Shown piece after piece: positions 57,035-64,000 of a stretch of DNA of 64,000 bases. Under the pieces are notes generated by a model. The model was not told where the DNA came from and ran no database searches. It saw nothing but the letters and a program-made list of their open reading frames with translations. How positions within the stretch are numbered: position 1 is the stretch's first letter; every line of letters begins with the position of its first letter. Origin of the DNA: Euglena gracilis (taxonomy: Eukaryota; Euglenida; Euglenophyceae; Euglenales); assembly GCA_039621445.1 (NCBI GenBank), contig CP154955.1:17092691-17156690 (forward strand), given 5' to 3'. Position numbers and translations under genes: made by a program.

Positions 57035-60000
57035 GATCAGTTCATCAAAAATCTGATTGAGCTCATCTCGGAGGCCTCCCGGCCTTTGACAGCTGCTGAA
57101 TTGCCGCTGCAGTATCGAGCTCGGTTTGGGACAGTTTTGAACAGGTTTGCCCGTGCGGCAAAGAGAGAGAGAGAGAGAGAGAGGCAGTTCCGTCGGTGCA
57201 TTTTTTTTTTGGCACAAATGGGGCTCCAGCTCCTGCCGTCCTGTCCTGTGGTTGCTAAACTCATGGCCTGGCCCCTCCGCCGACAGAGCACTCATTTCGG
57301 CTCTGGACCCTTCGTGGACGGGGCTCCACGCGCTGATGCAGTCCAGCGAGCTGAAGGAAGCAGTGGCTGTGCTGTGGGACAGGTGTGGCACTGCGGGTCC
57401 CCTTGCGGTCCCCTTCCATGGCGGCATGCTGGAATCAGGCACCACATTGAGGAACCCAGAAGGACTGGCTGTCATTGATTCTTTCCTCCCCAGTCACAAG
57501 CACCCAGTCTATGCTGCTTCGGCGCACCTCCACAAACTTGATCTCACGGGCCCAGGATTTTTTTTTCAAAGGCTGTGTGGTGGGGTTTGTGGGTTGAGGG
57601 TTGAGGGGGGGTTGGGAGGTTGGTCCCTGCCCCAAAGGAGTGTTTTACACCACGTTTTTTTTGTGGGGGCGAAATGCCCCAGTGCAATCCCCCAATATGG
57701 ATGTCCCCCAAGCGTTCCTATTTCCCCCTGTCCTCTTTGTTCCCCTGGATCCTTGAAAGAATCCTGCACTGGCCTCAACCGGGAGAACCCTGCTGAGCCG
57801 CGCGAACTTGGGTCAGGTGGTCCTTGCGCTGCTTGCATGTTGAAAACATTGCTGTGAACGGGCGGAAGAAATTTAATTTCCGGGGTGCCAAGGTAATGGA
57901 TTGCAAAAAATCCTGCAGGAAGAAGTCTGGACGAAATTTTGCCCAGGATTTTTTCGCTGTTTTTGAAGGTCCCTGAAGATTTTCCAAACGTCGAAGGTTT
58001 TTTTTTTGGCACTTCGCGCCAATGCTTGATGTGAAGAATATTTGCTTTCCAATTCGTCTGTTCTGAGAAGACAATGAAGAATGAAACAAATCTGAAGAAT
58101 AAATGTGAGCATTGCTTTTTTTCAGTTTGTATTTTGGAGTTTTCCATCTTTGCAGAACTTTGGATTTAACAATTCTCGAGTTTTGGAGCGGATTCTCTTG
58201 AAATCCTCAGAAATTGTTTTACACGATGGTGCACAGCTTTTTAAGGATTTGTGCGATGTTCCTCCTCGCAGTGTTTTCCCCATCAGCCGTGCCTCCCGTC
58301 CACATTTTTCCTCCGTAGCCAATGTTTGGCCTATTTGGAAACAGTTTGCCCCCGGTTGTGAATCTGGTTGGCACACTGTATTGGCAAATTTCTGCCGGAC
58401 GTTTTACCCACCTCACTGCATCGCTGTGTAACTGGCAGGAGATGTCCCTGGCTGGCTACAAGAGCACCAAACGGAGCTGGTCTTCAGTTACGACGTGAAG
58501 CGATGGCCGTTCCAAGAGATTTGGAAGACGCTCCTGCAGGTCCCTTCCCCCCAGACCAATCAAATGACTTTGTATTCCCCCTCCTTGGAAACAAAAGAAG
58601 GTTTTCCTATCACTCATTTTATTTTTATTTTATTTTTTTTATTTTTTTCGGCTGCTTTTTGACTTGTCTGAATTTTTTTGTGCATGGTTTTTTTTACATC
58701 AAATGATTTTTTCACCCGGAGAGGTGCATGTCTGAAGGGTAGTTTGTTTGATATTTGTTGGAAGCCGTTCGACCGACAAAACCGTCCATTTCATTAGCAT
58801 AATTCCGGGGTAACAGATTTTGGCAGCTGAAATGGGAGTGTTCCTAAAATTACGCTCTTTCAGATGACTCATGAACAGGGGAGGGTCATTTGCCTCTGTG
58901 CCTGCACACCTCAACGTTTGCGGGGTGCCTTTGTTTTTTTGGTTTTCCAATTGTTTTGGGTTTATTTATCAGGGTCTCGTTTCCGTTATTTCGCAACTTT
59001 TCTATCAGATGAGCAGTTGAGTCAAGTAATATTTTTTCAGACAAGATCTTGCCTGTGCTTTGGAATTCATTGAACTGCGTAGCAGGCTGAAATTTAAGGA
59101 AGGCCAACCCTACCCCACTCCAAGGCAGCTAGATCTGGCCAAGGAACTCCTGCGCTGAAAATCCAGAAAATGCTTATTTTTGAGCACCTTTTCGCCATGA
59201 CCAGGCAGGCACTGACCCCCCCCCCCTCTTCCGACGGGGGTATGCCTGCCTGCCAGGGTGCTCCTGGGCACTCCGTGGCCAAACTCAGCCTGCTGGGCAA
59301 CGCTGGAAGTCCAGTACCCCGTACCAGTACCCCGTGTGACACCTTCTCCATTTCCCAACTCGTGCAATTCATTTATTCGTTGCAGGCCCCTGACCTCCGC
59401 CTCCTCCACAGCCAGCCTATGGCAACTCTGCCGCCCCTCTGCTGGTCCGCTGGGCCCATCCTCGTACCACCACATGCAATGAATTTCCACTGTGCAATTG
59501 TAAATCCCCATATGCATCTTGCTGTTCAGGAGGAGCACAGCACAAAGTCATGCCATCGCCGGTGTCAATACTTGCCCCCCCAAGATCCCAATTGAACGAG
59601 GGTGGAGGTCCACTTTCTGATACCCCCCCCCGAGGGGATTTTGTTGGCCGTTTCTCATGTTTCCTGTATTATTTGACATATGGTTAAGGTTAAGGTTTCC
59701 CCCTAACTCTGGGGAATCAGGTCTCACTCCAGCCTAAATTCGGGCTTTATTTGGGCCCAATTTGGACCCAATTTCAGGCCTAATGTTTTACCCGTAACCC
59801 TGACGTTATCCCCATACCTTGATTGTCAGGGCCTTTTCCTACAGGGATCCAACCTTTGCACCAAGACATCAGGTTAACCAAGAAAAACGCTTTCCTCCCC
59901 ACATCGTAATTCTGCACTCAGCGATTGGAGGCCGTTTGGGTGACACGTGCCTTACTCTGCTTTTCCACGGCTTTTGTTTTTGGTGTGGCCAATTTTCCTC

Positions 60001-60110
60001 CAATCTCGATGGCCCAACGGCCGCCGAGCCCCACCCTGACGCTGGCCCACAAGGCCCTGTGCCACGACTTACCTGACGCATGGCAAGCAGGCCTTTTTGT
60101 TGGGACCTGC

Positions 60111-60154
<44 letters not shown>

Positions 60155-60382
60155 GTGTTGCGTTGCGCGCGTTGCGTGGAGGTGGGTGTGCTGTGTGCTG
60201 TGTGTTTGTATGTGTGTTGGGTGTGTGTGTTGCATGTGTGCGCACGCCTGCGCGTGTCATGTGTTGTCTCTCTCTCTCTTTGTCTCTCTCACTCTCTCTC
60301 TCTCTCTGTGTGTGTGTGTTTGTTGTGTTGTTTACGTTGCATGTGTGTGTTGCATGTGTGTTGTGCGTGCGTGCGTGCGTGC

Positions 60383-60415
<33 letters not shown>

Positions 60416-60639
60416 TGTGTGTGTGGCAGAAACATTCCAGGGACCCAACCAGCCTTTCTCAGTGTGGCTGACGTTGGAGTTGGATGGGTCAGAAAAGGCC
60501 TGTGGGCAAGAGGCCCTCACACTGCCCGCCACACGGAAGCAGACGGCCCTCCTCCGTGCGCACCCCGAGTACAAGCGGCTGCTGAAACTCCTGCACTCTT
60601 TCTTGCTGGAGGTCGTCCTGCCTCTTTGTGGGACCCAGG
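57035..60639 (+). CDS. Multi-exon gene, possible LOTUS/OST-HTH domain protein (partial)
   Basis: Exon 57035-57144 (acceptor TCACCGCCAG; donor AACAG|GTTTGC) reads DQFIKNLIELISEASRPLTA then AELPLQYRARFGTVLN. Exon 57287-57555 joins in phase (Arg codon) with ALISALDPSWTGLHALMQSS ... KHPVYAASAHLHKLDLTGP. Exon 58439-58539 (acceptor ACTGGCAG, donor CAG|GTCCCT) gives DVPGWLQEHQTELVFSYDVK and RWPFQEIWKTLLQ. A likely exon at 59388-59497 starts APDLRLLHSQPMATLPP. Exon 60430-60639 reads TFQGPNQPFSVWLTLELDGS ... LLRAHPEYKRLLKLLHSFLL, ending at G|GTGTTG. The first exon's helix-'PLTAAELPLQYRARFG' pattern is LOTUS-like (RNA-binding winged helix), a tentative match. The donor of the second exon has no GT: GC (CGG|GCCCAG) or GA (CAG|GATTTT) both give the needed phase 1. 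Confidence 0.5.
60111..60425. repeat. GT, CT and GC/GT microsatellites in an intron
   Basis: (GT)n 60111-60152, CT-rich 60268-60308, (GTGC)n then (GT)n 60362-60424, the last running into the acceptor GTGGCAG of the next exon. Confidence 0.95.
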
Positions 60640-61838
60640 GTGTTGCTGCTCTGGTGCAAGAGCTAGTGATGCCTTGCCCATCGTTGTGCTTTCCAGCTTC
60701 TTTCTCTGGGACAATGGGGTTTGGAAGAAAAATCGACCAAACAATGCTCTCTCGTGCGTGGTGGGTATCATGTACACTGTCCCTCCCTCAAATAAATCAG
60801 TCTTTTGCCGGTTGGTGACATGCCCCTAATTGAATCCAAAGGAAGCAGAGGTGACGTGGAACTCCCTCCCAAATGTAAGAAACCCATTGTGTGGGTCGTT
60901 TTTACTTCATCGCTCTTTTGTTGCCTCAGTTCACAAAAATGAATGAAAAGTGGTTTCTGTGAAGGCACAAAACCCCGTTGCATCTCTGATTTCCAAGAGG
61001 CAACCAAAAGTTAACTCCTTCCGTAAAAGTGAAACAGAGCTGCAGCCTTGAGGCTCAGTATTGTTGTTTTGCAGCTGTTTATACCCGTGCATTAAAGCAT
61101 TCAGTTGATTATGTTTGGGGTTATATTTGGGCGTGGGGCCGAAATCATATTTGGGCGTGGGGCCGAAATCGTTCGAAAAACTTATTTGCGGGGTTGCTCA
61201 TAAAAGAGTGTTGTGCCTATTTTTCCGGTGGGGGTCGTTGCAGAAGGCACACAAAGGGCATGCCTTTTGATAAATGGGGCCATGTTCAGGAAATCTCAAG
61301 AAAGTTGATGTCATGTGAGTGCAGCAGCTGAACTTCCCTGTCCTCATGTGGTCCTGGAATCCAAGTCGGGAGTGTTCAGGGTCAGAATATTGTGCAATAA
61401 TGATTTTTTTTGGCTTTCTTCATTTGAAGAAGGCGTTCCACGCAACCCTCTGCCCTGACCCTTCTGGTCTCTGGTACCAATGTCGGCCGACGCTCCGAAT
61501 CCATATGCCATCTGCGCCTGCCACAGGTTTGCTAACCCCACCCCCCACCAACTTGTGGTCACTCTCGATTGGTGTGGTATGTTTGGACGAGGTATGTTTG
61601 GAGGAGTTATTTTTTGGAGTGGTTTTTGCTTTTGGTGTCATTTTTTTGGGGTGGTTTGTGCTAAAAAAAGAAGGGTCCTGCAAAGAAGGTGATGGAAAGG
61701 CTCCACTGTGTGGTGTACCATCCACTTTGTGGCCAAAATTGTTCAAACCCTGACTTGGGAATTTCCCAATGTCTTTTTTGAATGCTTTTGAAGGCAGGTT
61801 TGAAGCTAAAAAAATATAATACATATGTATGGATATGT
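60640..61838. other. No clear gene; one weak exon-like stretch
   Basis: 61437-61527 ends in a good donor CCACAG|GTTTGC and is open in two frames, but no acceptor is found. ATTTGGGCGTGGGGCCGAAATC is present twice in tandem near 61125-61170 (22-bp unit, given here only as landmark TTTGGGCGTGGGGCC). Confidence 0.3.
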
Positions 61839-62122
61839 GGCAGCCTCCAACTTAAGGGACCCCCCCCGGGGGGGTCCCTATAGTTGGATCAGGGGGCGGC
61901 AAAACTTTTTTTGTGTTTATGATGGAATAGGGTTCGGTGCGCGTGTTAGGGTTAGGGTTAGGCCTAACTTGTACACCGAATACCCGTCTATAAGTTCGGC
62001 CTAACCCTAACTAACTCGCGCACCTAACCCTATTCCATCATTAACGCAAAAAAACTATTTTGACCCCCTGATCCAACAATAGGGACCCCCCTGGGGGGTC
62101 CCTATAGTAGTTGGAGGCTGCC
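61839..62122. mobile_element. MITE with telomere-like internal repeats (284 bp)
   Basis: Near full-length inverted repeat: ends GGCAGCCTCCAAC / GTTGGAGGCTGCC, exact 8-bp duplication GGATATGT (61831-61838, 62123-62130). Each arm holds a GGGACCCCCC/GGGGGGTCCC hairpin, ATGATGGAATAGGGTT and TTAGGG units (GTTAGGGTTAGGGTTAGG left, CTAACCCTAA right). No ORF. The 8-bp duplication suits a hAT-like origin. Confidence 0.92.
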
Positions 62123-62130
62123 GGATATGT

Positions 62131-63030
62131 TTATGTCACCTTTGGGAATGGGAACAATTGAGGCCGCATTTTCGGACCTAGTTAGGTCGAATGTAGGACG
62201 AATTTTGGCCGCATATTAGGCAAAATGCGGCCTAAATAAAATCTGAAACGGAGACCTAACTTGCTGCCAAGTTTTTCCCTCAAATTTGTCATTTTTCCGC
62301 GCCGATCCTAACTTTGTTCCTCAATTTTACCATTCTTCCATTATTCCGCGGCTGATCCTAATCCCAACCCTATTCCAACAAATCCTATTCCTGTAAAATA
62401 CGAAACAAATTCGGGGCTTTTCTGTATGCAGCAGGACCGAAATCGGCGAAAAGTGGGACTCAGGTGGAACTATCCGCCCCCCCCCCAGGACATAGATTCA
62501 TTTACCATCATCATGTACACACGACGCTAATACACACCCACACCATCACATATATCACCAATACACATGCCAATACACAACACCCCCCAAAAAAATAAGA
62601 CCCGGGTCTTATTTTTGGGTCCGTTGCTGGAAGCCTCCAGGGGGGGTCTTATTTTTGGATTTTTTCTTTATCGACCCGGGCGAAAAACATCATTTTTCAG
62701 GTTCCGGAAAGCATCAAAAAATTTCCTTCGGCGCTTTGCGCCATGTGCAAATTGGTGGAAATTGACGTTTATTTTTTTTGCACCTCAAAAATCTGAAATG
62801 CATTTTTGTGTGTGAAATTGGGGTTTTTTTGGTATTTTTTCAGGGAAAATTTTCACCGTCTTCGGCGCTTTGCGCCGTCAGGGGGGGGTGTTATTTTTTT
62901 GGGGGGGGTTATTTTTCGATTTTTGCTCGATCGGCCCATGGGGGGTCTTATTTTGGGGGGGCCTGATTTTTTGGGGGGGTTTACACCAGTGAGCACCAAT
63001 GGCTTTCAAAGCACCCCAGTCCCCAGAGTA
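62131..63030. repeat. GGTCTTATTTTTGGG-type repeats and GGCGCTTTGCGCC hairpins
   Basis: 62580-62960 contains four GGGGTCTTATTTTTGG-like units and two copies of TTCGGCGCTTTGCGCC (62728, 62858), about 130 bp apart, with similar intervening sequence. No supported gene. Confidence 0.6.
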
Positions 63031-63283
63031 AACCTAAACATCTGGACCATTTGCAGATTCCGCGTTTGCAGGATTCCTTTTGATTCCATGTTCGATTTGC
63101 AAACGCTTTGGATTGCAATGGCGGGTCCCAAGCCACACAAGCAAGCGCAGGTTGCAATTATCGGCTTTCCCAACCGGATCTTCTCCTGGACAAACGGGCT
63201 TGCCTCCTCCCATGCACCAATGCGCCGTCGAGTCGGCTTCTGAGTTGTTGGACGTTGGCTGTGTTGGGACACCAGTGTTGCAG
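63031..63283 (+). other. Open, exon-like region, frame unresolved
   Basis: Two plus-strand frames look protein-like: DSMFDLQTLWIAMAGPKPHK (stop at 63241) and GQTGLPPPMHQCAVESASEL. Acceptor-like CATTTGCAG at 63057 precedes. Probably holds upstream exon sequence of the next gene. Confidence 0.3.
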
Positions 63284-63737
63284 GGCAACCGGCCAGTCCA
63301 GCGCCCTGTGTGGTGCCGGTCGATGGCCCATGCGACCCCCTTCACGTATGTCTGTGGCCGCCCGCCCCCCAGAGCCCCAGCGGGAGCGGACGGCCCCCGG
63401 CCACAGCGCGGCGGAGATCGCCTTCTACGTGCCGCTCACCCCCTCCGAGGGGAGCAACGCCCTACACGCGGAGTCTGCGCCCAGATTCTTTTCACTCGGA
63501 AGACCCCCATCGGGGGGGTCTGGGGCTGGGCCCTGGGATCCCGGGCCGGAGAGTCGGGTATGGGTTTCGACGAAGAGCCGGAAATTTTGGGAAATGTGCT
63601 GAGACAACTCGATTTTTTGGGCCCCGTGCCTGGCTGGCTGGGTGGAGCGCCCCCCGGGGGGTCTTAAAAAGAAGCCTGTCCGTGCCGGATCAGGGCGACT
63701 TCCACCCACTGGTGGCCGACTACGGGCAGGCAGTCAG
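63284..63737 (+). CDS. 5' half of an Fe(II)/2-oxoglutarate oxygenase-like domain, interrupted by an introner-like element
   Basis: After acceptor GTGTTGCAG (63283) the frame runs to 63484 and reads ...PQRERTAPGHSAAEIAFYVP then LTPSEGSNALHAESAP, strongly G/C-biased. A 27-nt segment (63346-63372, GTATGT...CAG) is either a tiny intron or nine codons; both are in frame. The second part (63675-63737) reads SVPDQGDFHPLVADYGQAV and ends AG|GTACGC in phase 2. 'FYVPLT...SNALH.ES...GDFHPL..DYG' is a pattern I associate with the middle of algal 2-oxoglutarate oxygenase-like domains. The 18.5-kb exon supplies what should follow, with the same intron phase. Between the halves sits a 197-bp TIR element. 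Sequence after 63737 stays open (YAGHSAQHG) but is probably intron; the remainder lies outside the window. Confidence 0.6.
63482..63678 (+). mobile_element. Introner-like TIR element (197 bp) in oxygenase-like gene
   Basis: Left end CAGATTCTTTTCACTCGGAA is a diverged TIR; right end CTTAAAAAGAAGCCTG. Flanking TCTGCGCC / TCCGTGCC match at 6 of 8, both differences being third-position-type changes in the coding frame. The donor is eroded: CAG|AT keeps the frame, while a GA donor one base earlier would not. Confidence 0.75.
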
Positions 63738-64000
63738 GTACGCAGGCCACTCCGCCCAGCATGGAATCGTACCGTCAGTGCAGATTGCAGTTGGGCCCAT
63801 TTTCCCGGCTGCCTCCAGGACCGTGCTGAACCTCAAGGCAAGGTCGCTCCCTTTTGGAGCTATCTGACTGTCCTTGGAACAACTCAGGGTTTCCAAATGC
63901 CCCCGCTCTATATTGAGCCCCCTCCCCAGGTTGTTCATCATTTGGCCAGTATTTTTTAGGAAAATGTTTTCTCTCACTCCAAGTTTCCATCCTATCAGTA
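63738..64000. other. Probable intron start and window end
   Basis: Begins GTACGC. A frame continues (QIAVGPIFPAASRTVLNL) to 63867, but intron status is favoured by the paralogous exon junction at 18608. Confidence 0.4.

Noticed and set aside
58164-58430. 91-codon plus-strand ORF after CTTTGCAG
   Set aside because: AT-rich codons without bias, and including it breaks the phase match between the 57.3 and 58.4 kb exons; left out of the gene model.

Overview
This window is nuclear DNA from a eukaryote, most likely a microbial alga or other protist. It has no operons or ribosome binding sites. It holds short GC-rich coding islands with G/C-biased third codon positions, interrupted by introns, inside long non-coding DNA full of homopolymers, microsatellites, satellites and TIR elements. 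A (TTAGGG)n tract at 28.1 kb fits a TTAGGG-type telomere. Several introns need GC (perhaps GA) donors instead of GT. GC/GA donors together with introner-like elements are known from several algal groups, such as dinoflagellates, haptophytes, pelagophytes and prasinophytes. I cannot place the species.

Layout. 0-31 kb is a gene-sparse mosaic: single exons and small exon groups on both strands, separated by dispersed repeats. The best-supported pieces are a C-terminal RING finger gene (minus, 8.9-9.7 kb), a basic lysine-rich C-terminus (minus, 11.3-11.8 kb), an exon of an Fe(II)/2-oxoglutarate oxygenase-like domain (minus, 18.5 kb), a small two-exon gene with a 31-nt intron (minus, 29.3-29.5 kb) and a helical exon (minus, 30.2 kb). 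31.8-49.6 kb is an AT/GC-patterned satellite array with a 162-bp unit and higher-order blocks carrying conserved hairpins and G-tracts. 49.6-51.85 kb is almost pure poly-G. 52-54.2 kb carries satellite sequence in both orientations. 54.2-64 kb returns to mosaic, with a multi-exon plus-strand gene at 57.0-60.6 kb (possible LOTUS/OST-HTH domain) and the 5' half of a second 2-oxoglutarate oxygenase-like domain at 63.3-63.7 kb.

The main discovery candidate is a family of short terminal-inverted-repeat elements (55-349 bp; ends CAGGCTTCTTTTTAAG / CTTAAAAAGAAGCCTG; 8-bp target duplications). Several sit inside coding exons. Their two ends supply a GC donor and an AG acceptor in either orientation. 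Splicing there would leave CAG + CCTG + one target duplication = 15 nt, so the reading frame is kept; at four sites the flanking exons join in phase at these positions. They look like introners, transposons that act as introns.

Exon boundaries were predicted by eye from splice-site motifs, reading-frame phase and composition, without transcript data. Most entries are fragments of genes, and few have a recognised function.
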